Shown here: one piece after another, positions 40,813 through 52,950 of the stretch
Layout: each line of letters starts with the position of its first letter
Numbering within the stretch: the stretch's first letter is position 1
Assembly (NCBI GenBank): GCA_003194525.1
Contig: NBIV01000118.1
Location: 1 to 64,000, forward strand
From: Gracilariopsis chorda
Lineage: Eukaryota; Rhodophyta; Florideophyceae; Gracilariales; Gracilariaceae
DNA length: 64,000 nt
Direction: 5' to 3'
Made by a program: the position numbers and the translations under genes
Notes under the pieces: model-generated
The model's database searches: none
The model's input: the letters and a program-made list of their open reading frames with translations, nothing else
What the model was told of the DNA's origin: nothing

Positions 40813-41600
40813 GTTGTTGATTGACTGAAGGCGCTGCGCCAAAGAATTTCCTTGCACGCCATCTTCAGCGCATGCAATTCTCACGCCTCCCTGCCGATTA
40901 AAAAACTCAGAAGCAGCAGCAGACCTCAGATCTCATTAGCTGCTGCTGCATGTTGTCTGCCGCAGCTGCTAGGTGGCTGGCACTGCAGTTATTTTTGCAA
41001 CGCCAGCCAATTACAATCTACTCTATTATACATACACAACTACAGTGCCAGACCACTACCGACGCGCGAGCACCCAACTGCAATTCTGTTTCATATTCAC
41101 TCTCAGCGCTGCAGCCTTCATTGGTTTGCAGGCCGTTCCCGATTAATCGCCGGCGGTAACAGCCTGCAGATTTCTTATAACTACGCCAATCCAGCAGTGT
41201 GCAGCGCCGCCGAAGGCCGAAGGCCGCTTCTACTTATCTCTCCATTCTATAGATTTAGAAGCGTATAAAAGCGTACATGTTGATTGAACGGAAGCATTGC
41301 GTCAAGTAACACGCCCACACGCCTCCTTCAGTGCGTCCAAAAACTTGTTTTTGCGCAACGCCTCGCTGTCATTCAAAACAATTCTCCAGCAGCAGCAGCA
41401 GCATCCAAGCTCAAAGCGTTTTTGCTGCACTTGATTATAGACTGCAACTGCTGCTCAGTGGCTGGCACCACAATAAATGATTGCAATGCCAGCCACTCAG
41501 CAGTAGCTGGCTTGCACGACACGTGGCTGCATTTTTGCACCGCGCCACTGCAGCAAAATACACAGAGCATACATACTGCACTGGCACAGTGCCAATGTTA
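40813..41600. repeat. two related CAG-rich, hairpin-forming units
   Basis: Unit 1 (about 40,813-41,050) has GCAGCAGCAG (40,913-40,922) pairing with CTGCTGCTGC (40,940-40,949), then GGCTGGC...GCCAGCC. Unit 2 (about 41,278-41,530) has a CAG run (near 41,391-41,406) with CTGCTGCT downstream. It also has AGTGGCTGGCA (41,457-41,467) pairing perfectly with TGCCAGCCACT (41,487-41,497). Both start with TTGATTGA-like sequence and keep the order CAG hairpin, then TGGCTGGC hairpin, so they look like diverged copies of one repeat. Confidence 0.5.
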
Positions 41601-42248
41601 TCTCGCTTACTGACCATAACAACTATTTTTCATCCTATTCAAGCTTTTTCCATAGCGCAGTGTCGTAACCTTTTGCTACTTTGGGCACTGTTGCTGGCAT
41701 GGGACCTAGGCAAGGCCGAGCTCGTCTGCAGGTTACCACAAGATTAAACCACTAAGTATAACAAATCTGGGAAAATTCAGGTGCTTCTCTGTGGTATACT
41801 GGTTTTTTGAAGGCGATCCAGGAGTCTGAGGGTTTCTTGGACCTAATACTACCTTGCTGTGCAGGGTCCGGGGTGGCCGCCCTTTCGTACCTCTTCGGCC
41901 CTGAAAGCACACTTTGATGTGTGAGTAAAGGCAGAAAAATCCTTACAACCCGACGCGGGTTAAACATCAAACTGCTTGAAAACTGGCTGGGCAGACTCCG
42001 CCGGTCATAATCCAACAGGGGTGTGTCCAGAGTCCCTGTGTTCCGCACGACTGCATCAGAAAAATATAAGCCTTGCAGCAATTTTTCAAATTCCTCATGC
42101 GACTAGGCCCAGTGGGTGCAAAGCAACAAACTGCGACCAGGTTTTCATTTTCAACTTTGAATTATATTGGAAATTATTCTGGGATCCTGCCAAACTTTTT
42201 TAACGATTTAAGTAACTAAATTGATTCTTTCTTTTCTCTGAAATTGAA
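41601..42248. other. spacer before the Helitron ORFs
   Basis: Only short ORFs. It may contain the Helitron 5' end, which I could not place; a TC start cannot be told from chance. Confidence 0.3.
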
Positions 42249-42264
42249 ATGACGCAAGGAAGTC

Positions 42265-42480
42265 CACATGCAAACTCTGGTGGGGCCAGGCCGAACTCTG
42301 GAGGGGTACGAGCCAATACCAGAGGCGCCAGAGCGAATTCTGGAGGTGCCAGAGCCAATTTTGGGGTGCCAGACAGAATCCTGGAGGTGCTCGAGCAAAC
42401 GCTGGAGGAGCCGGACGCAGTTCAGGAGGGGCCTCCGCCAATTCTGGTAGTGCCAGAGCCAATTCCGGAGGGGCCAGAGT
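42265..42480 (+). repeat. 21-bp minisatellite, about ten units
   Basis: Units of the form TGCCAGAGCCAATTCTGGAGG, coding 7-residue repeats (GARPNSG, GVRANTR, GARANSG, GARANFG) and, after a 1-nt change, VPDRILE, VLEQTLE, EPDAVQE. It sits at the N-terminal side of the Helitron protein. Confidence 0.75.
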
Positions 42481-44340
42481 GAACTTAGACGGCGCAAGGC
42501 CAGGAGCTGGTCGACTTCGACGATTGCCAGTTCCTCCCGCCCCAGATGAGATGCCGATAAATGAGAGCCTAGCACACGTTCAAGGACGTATGGTTCCCGC
42601 AGTAGAAGAAGACGAAATTACTCCTGCACCTACTTCGGTTGCAGCTGCAGATAGCACAAGCACCGCTGGAGCCAGGGGGTCCGTTGCCAGAGGTTTACTA
42701 ACTCCGTGCCCAATTTCTGGACTTCTGGAATTTGTGAGAGGTTTTCCAAGTCACATTCCACCGCCTACGATGCTTCCCCCTCTCTCACCAATTCGTGCAG
42801 AACAGATGCACGTTGCAATGGAATTGGAAACACGTATTGTACAAGAGCAAAAGATCTAGCAAGCACAACACCAAACAGCTCATGTGTCACCATCAAAGTT
42901 CGCACAAATGGGACGCATACTTATGCCCGATGAGTTGTTCAACGCAGCAGCGTACTGTAATATCAAACACATGGATTTACATGCGATCGTAGCGCGGAGA
43001 GGACCGCCTTCTATTTTCATTACAATCACGATGAACATCTGGAGGAGAGGAAATCCAGCGCCTTGGCATGGATACCAGCACTCGGAGCGTATTTACGGCA
43101 CAGAGTAGCCGCTCTCGACCCTTTGACCGACCAGATGTGATTGCAAGGGTGTACAAACAGTACTTGAATGACTTCATGCAAGACTTGCAGAAGAACTTGG
43201 AGCACATCTTTGGAATGAAGTGCTTGGGGCTTGCATCAAAGCTCGAGTTTCAAGAGCACAATGTGCCTCATTACCACAGGCTCGTGCGGCTCGAAGGAGG
43301 CGTTATTGAAGACGTTGATGTGATCGACGATCTGATTCGTGCAGAACTTCCCCTTCCAGGGGAAGACGACGCGTTGCGTGGCCTCATTCGTTCCATGCAC
43401 AGGCACCACCACTCCCCCTATTGCAGGAATCGCGCTGGGCGTTGCAAGTTTGGATACGACCGCAACATGATTGTGCCGGAGACGTACATTGAAGAAGGCA
43501 CGAATCGCGTGGTCTGCTGCAGAAGAAGGCAACATGACCTCAAGATAGTGTCGTACAACCCAACTCTGACCAAGAAAAACCGCTCTCATATTAACGTAGA
43601 ACGCACGAAAGGAGGGGGCGCAGTGGCTTATCTGATAAAGTACGCGTTCAAACAGCCCAAAGATCGGGAGGTGGTACTCCATGTGAGTAGTGCTAATAAA
43701 AACTCCACACACAAAGAGCAGCAACAAGAGGCCCAGGTGCAGAGATACATTCGTGTATACATGGAAGCGCGTGTGGTGGGCGCCGTCAACGCAGCTTGGA
43801 GAATTTTGGAGTTTCGACATGTTCACATCGTACCAAAAGTAGAACGACTGGTCATTCAATTGGAAGGAAAGGGAACGTTTCTGCTCAGAGGTCCAAATCA
43901 AATCCATTCCGCATCGTAGCCGTCTACGTGGTTGAGATACTTTGCAAGGCCCAGAGCATATGCAATTCTCGACTACCTTGCGTACTTTGAAAAAGTGCGA
44001 TTGTATCGCACTCTCCCTGCCTGCATGCTTAATCAATACGACGGAGACAGCACCCAGGTTCCCACGGACGATTGCAATCCGCCTATGTTCGTGGTACAGC
44101 GCACGGAAGACGAGCAGTGACTCCCGAGGATCAGAGAAGTTTCACCGTCCGACATTGGGATCTTTATTCTGCACTTGCTGCTCATTAATCACGGCTCTAG
44201 CTGTAATGAAGACGCAAGGACTTTCAACGGACAGCATTATGGAACGTATCGTGAAACTGCAATTGTAAGCGGATTGCTCGCGGACGGATCCGAGTTTGAT
44301 GTTGCATTTCATGAAGCAGTGCAGATCTAGAGCAAACCCT
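42479..44340 (+). pseudogene. Helitron Rep (HUH endonuclease) domain and following region
   Basis: GRILMPDELFNAA and DLHAIVARRGPPSIFITITM (42,905-43,030) form the Helitron-like N block. The main ORF (43,068-43,919) has DFMQDLQKNLEHIFG, VPHYHRLVRLE (the His-x-His metal motif), HHHSPYCRNRAGRCKFGY and NPTLTKKNRSHINVE. The catalytic two-tyrosine helix is VAYLIKYAFKQP, with both Tyr kept. Further frames (to 44,340) read LPRIREVSPSDIG and HYGTYRETAIVSGLLADGSEF, the usual link to the helicase. Rep would nick and rejoin strands during rolling-circle transposition. Confidence 0.8.
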
Positions 44341-44639
44341 CCGAGCTACGAATTCTAGTTGTCACACTATACCAACAAGACGCAGACCCAGAAAAAATGG
44401 CCGTCGAAAACTGAGATGCGCTATGTAGCGACCCACATACCGGAGATAAGCACCAAAGAAAGCAAGAAATGCATCGACGTGTGGTAGGGATCTCAGACAG
44501 GCACGAAATACGACAGCTTCGCTAGCACAGCTTCTTCTCCCAACACGTACAGCAGAATCATGCAGCATTGACTGACAAAAATCGGGCTACAACAATTCAA
44601 GACGCGCGAGTGGTACGAAATGTATCAACCTTGCAGTAA

Positions 44640-45773
44640 AGGTACGCCACCTTCAAAATTCGTGAAAGAAAAGTCATTGACTTCGTCATTGTCTCATATC
44701 AACAACTGCAGGCGCTGCAGAAGCGAACAAGCACTCCTGAAAACGTGTTCTTTGTGCAAGGATCCGCAGGAACCGGAAAGACATACGTGCTAAACCTCCT
44801 TCGTGATATCACTGAGTCCGAAGAAATGCTCGAAAAAACGACAGCTACGACAGGCATTGCATCATCGTTGTACAAAGGTGGCCGCATTTTATATAGCGTG
44901 CTTGGAATGGGTTTAGCTGACAAGGACAGTACAAGCAGCACTACAGCCATTGTTTCGAAGTACGGTCTACAATCTCAACGTGTGGAACTGCTACGCGAAA
45001 TCAACCTGCTCGTCTTGGATGAGGCGTCTATGCTCTCACGAAAGCTCTTCGACCTCATAGATGCCTTGCTCAAAGATCTTCGATACAGTGGAATCGAATA
45101 CCTGCCTCTTTTTTGGGGCTTGACCATCGTTCTATCCGGCCACTACTCCCAGCTGCTTCCAGTGGTGCCGCAGATGTACATGGAGGCCGAGCCAAGTAGA
45201 AATTTCAGACGAGTGTACACAAACATTGTCGACGAATTGCCGTGGAAGAGTTATATGTGGACATTGTGCTTGGTTCAAGTGCTGTACCTCAACGAACAAA
45301 TACGCCAAGCCGATGGTCCAGCATGTTTGTCGCTGTTACGTTTTATTGCCCGCAAGAAAATATACAACAACGCTCCCCTACCACCCAGATATACCGGTTC
45401 ATGCAAACCACCTACAAATTCCTGTGTAAGTGGCTGAGAATACGACTCAAGGAGGATGTGGATCTCAGAAAAATGTTCATTGTATCCACAAACCAGTTAC
45501 CAGTTCCCCATACGTCTGGCTTTTGCGGCTACCGTTCACAAAAGACAAGGAAAGACCTTGGATGGCTTGGTTGTGGATTTGCAATCCAACCTGCTCTGTG
45601 CCGGTCAGTTGTAAGTTGCATTGTCGCGCGTTCAAAGGAACGACTATGCGCTGCTCCTGCATCACCCGCAGCTTACATCTGCGATTGCGCACACACTTCA
45701 TCCCATGCCTGTGGCCATCGCCAGCCCAGTGCTGCCTGAAGCCATTCAGTTCTACATCCCTCTACAACCGTAA
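44640..45773 (+). pseudogene. Helitron Pif1-like helicase
   Basis: Walker A is FVQGSAGTGKTYVL (near 44,753) and Walker B LLVLDEASM (near 45,020). Motif III is IVLSGHYSQLLPVVP, where the usual GGDxRQ Asp is His. The frame then changes near 45,430. The C terminus reads AFAATVHKRQGKTLDGLVV, then a stop in place of Tyr before VALSRVQRNDYALLLHHP (motif VI), ending FYIPLQP at TAA 45,771-45,773. It would unwind the donor strand during transposition. At least two breaks inactivate it. Confidence 0.8.
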
Positions 45774-46803
45774 TCATTTTTCTTCCGGTCTTTATTCTTT
45801 GAATTAAAATACTTGCTTTTCTGCTTTTTTGTCCTTCACCCTTTCTTTCTTCCCATCGCTTTTTATCACTCCCCCACTGCGGCGTGCAGCACTACCCGCG
45901 GCTGAGGGCTGCTTCGTCTGGTTTGGTCATTTATGCTTTTGCTCTTGGTTGGGCCATCTGAAACACATGGCGCTCACATATACCCTAAACGCAAGCAAAC
46001 TGCGATATGCAGAAGTGGAGTGAGCTCTACTATCACTCACCCGTGCCCAGGATGACTTCGACCACGAAAAGCTGATCAGGCATGGTTGTCGAATTGCAAA
46101 TAAAGAGGGTTAAAAAGGCGCACGGTCAAGCAGTAGCACCTTGAAACGTACTCAACATGAATTTCGAAAGAGTATGACCCTGCAAAATGCGTATTATTGA
46201 TTGCTTGCGGCAGTTTTTCATGAATTCGCAATATGGAAGTCTTGATGCGCAAAGTTACGTTGCACGCAAATCTTGGCTATTTGTGCATAGCAAGAAAGCT
46301 GTTCTGCGTTTTTAGGAGACGTCAAGTAAGAAAAGAGTAAAAAGTGCTAGCTCATTGATATATAATAGTGGACACAACATTGGTTGGAAGAAACGTTCTA
46401 GCATTGTTTGTTTTTGACCAAGCTAAACGAACATCTGCGCCTGATTTCTAATATTTGTTTATTAAGCTTTGTACGCCCCAAGAACCTTTGAAAGAACCAA
46501 ACTGATATCTAAGTGTCAATAAACCTAGTTTGTGGGCCAGGTGATTTTTTGGCTCATACGAGAAAATCCCTACTTCCCATCGTGAGCGTAGGGATATATT
46601 GCGACATCGAGTGGCTCCATCGCAAAAGTTGCTCTTTGCGTCTTTAAATAAGCACGATGGAAATACAAAGTAAGCAGTACACATTTACGCAAGTATGGGT
46701 GCGGTCGGGCGGGAAATTAAATGAAGGAACTCACCAATACTTCCCTTCAATGTCAAGCGATGAGTAGAAAACAAAATAGGCTTTGAGGGGAGCTGGAAGT
46801 GAT
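45774..46803. other. unassigned between Helitron and copia-3
   Basis: No gene recognised. It may contain the Helitron 3' end. A 64-codon + ORF (45,829-46,023) and a 78-codon minus ORF (46,448-46,684) show no motif. Confidence 0.3.
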
Positions 46804-47055
46804 TGTTGCAGATACATTTAGAAGATGCGATGAAGCAACTAGAAACTGTTTTGTTCCAGAATGGCCTAGAATCTTCTATAAAACAAAGTCATAAGAGTTA
46901 GATTATGCGTCACAGTAGAAATCATCTATTAGTCTAGAACAATCTGCAAGCCTACAAAACACTATAAAAGAAGAACGGCAACTCGCACTTGATGGAAAAT
47001 GGAAGTCAAGCCGAGTCCTCAAGTTATCTTAAGCAAATAGCCCAAGATAACAACA
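46804..47055 (+). repeat. 5' LTR of copia-3
   Basis: Starts TGTTGCAGATAC, ends AACAACA. Clearly alignable with 63,113-63,363. Confidence 0.75.
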
Positions 47056-47469
47056 AAGTTTATGGACCCAGCCCTTGCGAATTTCACAAGTCTTTTCATA
47101 CTTATCGCTTAAACGTCGGCTTATCAAGCAACATCCACAAAAAACGTCGTATAACTTTGCACATAGTTTTATTTTCAAAAAGTCATGGACTCCAAAGAAA
47201 GGAACTTTTTCTGAATAAAAAAGATGAAAAAAGACAAACACTTTTCTGGGAAGTTTGGAATCACTATCATTCTATAACAATAGAATTATTGGACGGGCAT
47301 ATCTGGAATTGGAGATAATGTTGATGCCAATGAGAAGGCATTGATCGATATAAGTCTGGCAGTTGACGACAACCAAATTGTTTAGGTCGAAACCACTAGG
47401 TCTGGTACGGAAGCAATGAAAGCTTTGGCTTAAGTCTATCAGAACAAGGAGATATCATAAAAAGGATGC

Positions 47470-47901
47470 CGAGTAGAAACTTAGTTCGAAAAGGCTGAAC
47501 GATGGCCAGTCGGCGAAAAAACATATTGAAGAACTCAAAAGCCACGATACAAACCTGCAAAAGCTTGGTTTGCAGAAATCGAGAGAAGATATATCATAAG
47601 ACTACTGCAGGTTCTACCAAGAAGCTTTGAGAGCGTGGTTGTAACCATGGCTAATAAAGCGGATAAACTAAGCATAGGAAAAAAACATGCAAGAATACTG
47701 AGAGAGCAATCCAGCAAAAATACTAGTGATGAGGATGGAATATCAAGAAGTCTTTTGCAAAGTAATCACAATCTTTAGAAATCTGGGTACTCTTACAAAT
47801 GCCATTATTGGCACAAGAAGGGATATAAATTTCTGACTGCAGAATGCGCAAAAATGTCGTCCAGAACTCTGAACAGTCTAAACCCAGAAATGAAACATAT
47901 G
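47470..47901 (+). pseudogene. copia-3 gag remnant
   Basis: Pieces read LPRSFESVVVTMANKADKLS (near 47,615-47,670) and ILREQSSKNTSDEDG, the UBN2/gag C-terminal block. They are followed by a degenerate zinc knuckle (KCHYWHKKGYKFLTAEC), in which the second Cys is Trp and the His is Tyr. It ends at the target site GAAAC of the solo LTR. Frames between 47,056 and 47,470 are too broken to read reliably. Confidence 0.65.
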
Positions 47902-48443
47902 GAAACTGTAGTTCAACGCCCGGACGCGGGAGAGCACCAAAAGATGTATGAGATTTTTCCTCGTTAGAGGTAAGCGTAGTTGGGTGAGCCCTTCCCAGAG
48001 TGGCACTACTATGTCGGGTTGTAGGGCCGAGGCCACCCGTTGAAACTTGTGCGGACAGGTTGAAGAGAGAATAGGATATCGGCAAGAGTAGTGCGTGGGG
48101 ATAGGCGACCTCTCAACAGATGAGGTTTCCAAGTTAGTAGCACGTGCGAGCAAGAGCCGTTTGTAGCGGGATAGCCATCCTGTAAAGAGAAAAAGAAAGG
48201 GGGAGCTGAGCCACGAATTTCGTGACAAACACTAATTGAAATACCCGTAAATAAACCTTATACAATGCGAACACTAAAGCAGTTGGATTAAAAATCAGAT
48301 TACTGCGGTTCTTTAGACGGGAAAGGGAGTTAGAGTTTCTGTATGCTACGTTGCCTCCCTCCAGGGAAAAGTAGAGAACACACAAAAGCAGTCCAATCTA
48401 GAGCCAAATGCTCAGGTTGGGGTCCCTTCTTGAGGAAGATTTA

Positions 48444-51232
48444 CTATTGTCTATCTGACCAGTGACCTCATATGAGGTCAGTTTTAATTACTCTAGAACT
48501 TTATAAAAACCTTAAACATTTTCGATTAATTTTTTTGCTTTGATCTTCTCATCATGTCTCCTACGCTGACAGCGCTGAACCATGTCCACAAGACATCACC
48601 AACATTCGCAGCTGTCGAAGCAAGCACTGTCGTCAACAACATTCGTACACAATGGCCCCGTCCACAGATCTTCGCAGAACTATTGGAACAACTGTCAACA
48701 GCCGTGCTCGTGTGGGTAAAAATGACGCTGAATGCAAATGTTACTATAGATCTGTATGGAAATCAACAACGGTAAAAGGTTCCGTCCTCAATGTTAAAAT
48801 TCGAAAGGTCAACAATCGAAATCTCACTTTTCTGACTGTGAATTCTAATCTACCGAACAGAGAAAAAGAACTCACCCAACCTCTGTCCAGTGCTAAACTA
48901 GGTAGCGGTGTGGACGAAGCCTTGAATGCTCCAGAACAACCTATTAACGAGTTTGAACCCATTAATACGCAAAATATCGAAGAAGATGCTCTTGTGACAC
49001 CACCTCCGATGCAAGTTGTGCAGCTGCAAACAAGTTTATTAAGCAAAAATGCACCTGTTCTTCAACTGTGATTCATGATCGTATGTAGTAAATCTGTACG
49101 ATGTTGATTCCTCTGAATGGGTGTATGCAAATTCATCAGTGAAAAGTGGTTGGCTCAGCCGGAGATTTTATCTCAACGCGTCACGTTCATGTAAAGATGA
49201 GCGCATTAGATTTCTTCCTTTGGATGTTTTCTATGCAGAAATTGCTGTTCATAGTGAACAGAACGAATGATGGGTTAGAAAGCAAAGACGTTTGGAGGAC
49301 TTCAGGGGGAGAACTGCTCAAATTCTCTGCAATTCTCATCGTAATGGTTCCCATTGAGTTCTCTAACAGATGGGCTCTTTGGATCATCAAGCCTTTTTCT
49401 TAGTTTATTCCTCAGCCAAATAATGGTTTTGAACTGTCACGGAACCGATATCAAATGCTTACAAGTTCAATAAGTGTCAGCAAAAATAGTGTGACTGGAA
49501 AGCAGGGAATCATGCGTTGTCTTTCGTAGCAGAGTTTGCGAAGGCAATCAATGACCATCCCTGGTTTTTTGTCACTCCATGACATGCCTTATCTGTTGAC
49601 AAAGGCATTTCACGATGGTATTGATTACGCAGTAATTGGATTGATGTCGGGCTTTCACACTATACGGGACTAGATAGAAATCCGGAAAATGTTCTTGAAA
49701 TGACGGCCGTATGTTGTGCACCAAGTGGCATAATGCTGAACATTGAGCTAAATATGGGCGCAAATATTTCGGAACAAGTTTTTGAGTCTGATAACGCCCA
49801 TGAAATGGCACTCTCACTTCGCTTAGTGCAACCATGGTTTGGATAAGAGGAGTTAGTATGTGCGGATTCCTTTTTTGCGTCTTTCAGTACTGCGAAAGCA
49901 TTACTGGAGAAAGGTTTAAGGTTTACTGGAGTTATCAAAAATGCTACCCGTGAATATCCTATGACACATCTCTGCGAACCTACTCTATCGGAATGGGGAG
50001 GTTTTGTATCTATTCTATCAAAAGGAAGCATTATCAATAATGATATAATGCCTATAATGTAGATGGAAAGAGAAAGAAGGTATTTCTTATCAACCTCTGG
50101 CACGCTTAATCCTGGTTCTACTTTTATTCGAGAAAGGTGGAAACGGGAGGGAAATATTTCTAAGAAATTGGAATTGGAGGTTGCAATTCCCGAAGTATGT
50201 GAAGAGTAATACAAAAAATGTTAAATGGTCTATTGTCATAAAAGATGCAGACAAGATTTTCTGAATCTGGAGACGAAAATTGAAGTGAAAGAGTGGTCAT
50301 TTCGAGTGAATTGCTCTCTTTTAGCAGTTTGTATTTTGGACGCATGGAAGCTGTACAAAGCAGCAAATGGAACCAGAAACTTGAAGAGTCCGCACCACTT
50401 CTTTTGCCAATTGGCTGATGAAATAATTGAGAATACAGAGGATACCACAGATCTAGTGAATAAAGATGAACAAGAATGTTAAAATTTTCATGAGAAGCCA
50501 ATGTTGGCAGGCACTGGCTTGCAGTTAATGAAAACGAGTAGACGGGGAAAAACCCAGAATGGCAAGATTACAAATAAAAGTCCAAGGTTTTATGGTCCGG
50601 GTGCTCTATGAGAAAGGAAAAAGAAGTGTTTATATGTCACACTGGTAGTAATAGAGATTGTTTTGTGGAACACATTGAAGAGTGTCACGGTATAATGAAA
50701 TTCAGAAGCTGACAGAGATGTCAAAAAACTTGTCAACCTTCCTTCTTTATAGTAAAACTCTATGTTTAAATGCAAAAGATTACAATATATTCATTTTACC
50801 TTAAGCGCCCTACTAAATCAATCCATGTTACTTGAATTGCTAGATTATTTAAACTCTATGACAAAACTGCACCTTTAAAAGATGTCATCGTATTGTTTTT
50901 ACTGTTCAATTGGGTGTTTCAAACCTTCCGAGAGTTTAAATATATTTAGAATTAGTCAAGCTCCCGAAGAAGTTTTAGAGTTTAAGTGAACTCAGCAAGG
51001 CTCGAAATCATGTTTTATTGCTCGCATGTGTCGTGAAAACCACTGAGCTGCTGTTATGGCTGATTGGTCGTCTTCTTAAACTACTTATAGTTTAAAGACC
51101 ACCCCGTTGGCCATTTTTCTAGTTCAAAATTTGAAATATGGGGCCATGCTGATCAGATTAAATTTTTTTTTATTTTGCGTGCCTGTGCGCTGACCTCATA
51201 TGAAGCCAGCGCACCAGTCCGATAGACAGTAC
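48444..51232 (+). mobile_element. piggyBac-like DNA transposon, copy B
   Basis: Element 48,448-51,228 (2,781 bp), same terminal repeats and palindromes as copy A. Flanking 4-mers are CTAT (48,444-48,447) and GTAC (51,229-51,232), where the intact gypsy-I LTR has CTGG. This gives the empty-site context TTTA-4 nt-TGCG. It is more decayed than copy A. Confidence 0.85.
48554..50711 (+). pseudogene. piggyBac transposase, broken copy B
   Basis: Starts MSPTLTALNHVHKTS and parallels copy A throughout. It has a frame change near 48,775 and stops near 49,610 (WY-stop), 49,845, 50,060, 50,207, 50,222 and 50,480. The first Asp is kept (VDK, GAC 49,598-49,600) and the second is Asp (GAT 49,865-49,867, VCADSFFASF). 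The third is Tyr (TAT 50,231-50,233, MVYCH). The C-terminal zinc region is damaged by a deletion near 50,575 and a stop. No protein of useful length can be made. Confidence 0.85.
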
Positions 51233-51491
51233 TGCGAAGGCAGCTGGTTGGGGCACTAAGTACTAACCATCTTAGAAATGGTTGAACAAATAATAAATAA
51301 AATTGACTAAATTACTCCACTTTGGTGGTTCATGCCGACTTCTGTATCTACCCGCCAATTGACTTTTCTCTGTGCCACGAGTCAATTCCACTATTAATGG
51401 TCGTACTTCTTGCAATGACTACATTACCGAAACATGCGGGATATCAACCAAATACCAAGGATCCTTCCTGATGGCATTGCACTTCAGAAAC

Positions 51492-52150
51492 TTCTTAATG
51501 GCGCAATATTCGAACCGACGCTTATGTGGTACATGGTAAATAGAATTTGGGTCGTCATTGCACATGCAAAGTGATGAAAATTGGTTTGCAGTGGACAGTA
51601 TGGAAGAGCTCAATTCTGTCAGCATCCGTCTTGGAGATGGAACTCCTCTTTTATCCAAAAAAAGGAAGTATTTTTATAAAATGTTTTTCTGAAATGCAGA
51701 AACGAACCTTGCATATCAGAGCTGTTCTTTATATGCCCAATAGACCAAGTAATATATTGTCTTTTGGCAAAATTGCCGAGCAAGGACACAGAATAGAGTT
51801 TCAAGGAGAAATATGCAAGGTGTTCTCCTCAGAACTGAAGAAAGCACTCTCTCAATGTAAAGAAGGAAAAGTGTACAAACTATTTTCGAAGCACAAAAGC
51901 TCAAACTACCAATATTACAGCATATGCTGCAATCTTAACAGACCATGAATTATGGCTTGCATGTATTAAACACCCCCGCAAAAACCTTTTACACAAATCT
52001 TATATAATAAAACTGCATTGTGAGTCACAAATAATTTATTGCAAAACTAGACAAGCACATGGAAAGGATGTACACTTGAAAAATGGTATCAACATTGTTC
52101 CCTTCCATTGGAAAATATCAATCAAAGGGAAATCTAGAACTGATTTACAC
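51492..52150 (+). pseudogene. copia-3 protease and integrase zinc region
   Basis: A copia protease block reads GSSLHMQSDENWFAVDSM, preceded by EFG where DSG is expected. A frame change near 51,658 leads to KGSIFIKCFSEMQKRTLHIR, VLYMPNRPSNILSFGKIAEQGH and CKEGKVYKLFS. Beyond 51,950 the integrase zinc region is recognisable only as GKDVHLKNGINIVPFH and IKGKSRTDLH, with Cys residues replaced. The reading is then cut by the insertion that starts near 52,160. Confidence 0.65.
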
Positions 52151-52950
52151 TCATTTGTGCGGCCCCATGGGTGCAAAAGCAAAAGGAAGCAAGTCACACT
52201 TTATAACCTTCACGGGGGACTGTACAGTCTGTTAGCACGTTGGCAATTTTTCATTTCGTGAAAACTGTCGTTTTTTGCACTCTGAGGGGTATCAACTGGA
52301 CATCAACTAACGCGGTGCCAACTGACTACTGACACCTTGGAGGAGCGCCAAGCAGCTTTCGCGAACAGGGTAGCCTGCTCCACATCGAGATTCTGGCCAG
52401 CCCAGCTACATTCAGGCATCTCCTGCAGCATCAAACAGTTGCCTCACTACACCCCTCCCTGGGGTTTGTAGCATAAAGAGGCAGTGCACTTCAAACCCTT
52501 CGTTCCTACCCTATCAACTGCTTAAGGCGGACTGCTTTATTTGAAAAGCTTTCCGCCTGCGGACGCTCACTCTCATCCCTTCCGTCTTCTGCATGAACTT
52601 CAGTCACCTGATAAGAACGTGCCAGTACGGCATAGCCATGGGGGTGAACTGTCACAAGTCTATTGTTCGTTCTACATTTTGAACCAATCCAACAGTAGAC
52701 CATAAAGCTGTCGAAACCGCACCGATCAACACAGTCGATGGTGGAACAAGTATTCACATCCAGCGGCACGTCCACCACAGCCTTCGTACTGCATATTACT
52801 GCATTTCAGTGGTTTTAAATGGGTCTCAGACCAAACAGCTTCTGGTCGAGTACTATTTGTCTTCCAAACTATACTTTTTCTATACGCAATGCTCGAAAAA
52901 GGGTGCTTTAACGAGAAGGATGGAGACAAACAAGTATTACATTCGCGCAG

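Larger units (their letters stand above)
42249..45773 (+). mobile_element. Helitron (rolling-circle transposon), coding part
   Basis: Rep (HUH nuclease) and Pif1-like helicase regions in the expected order on one strand, the defining RepHel arrangement. Neither the 5' TC end nor the 3' hairpin plus CTRR end could be placed, so the coordinates are those of recognisable coding sequence. Many stops and frame changes show it is inactive. Confidence 0.8.
47902..51491 (-). mobile_element. diverged solo LTR of the gypsy-I family, interrupted by piggyBac B
   Basis: The LTR occupies 47,907-48,447 and 51,229-51,486 in reverse orientation. Plus-strand matches to the inverted gypsy-I LTR include TAGAGCCAA, GGTTGGGGTCCCTT, GCACTAAGTACTA and ACCAAATACCAAGGATCC. 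Ends are TGTAGTTCAACG... and ...TTGCACTTCA. A perfect 5-bp target duplication GAAAC flanks it (47,902-47,906 and 51,487-51,491). This independently confirms the LTR ends used for gypsy-I. It is far more diverged than the two LTRs of gypsy-I. Confidence 0.85.
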
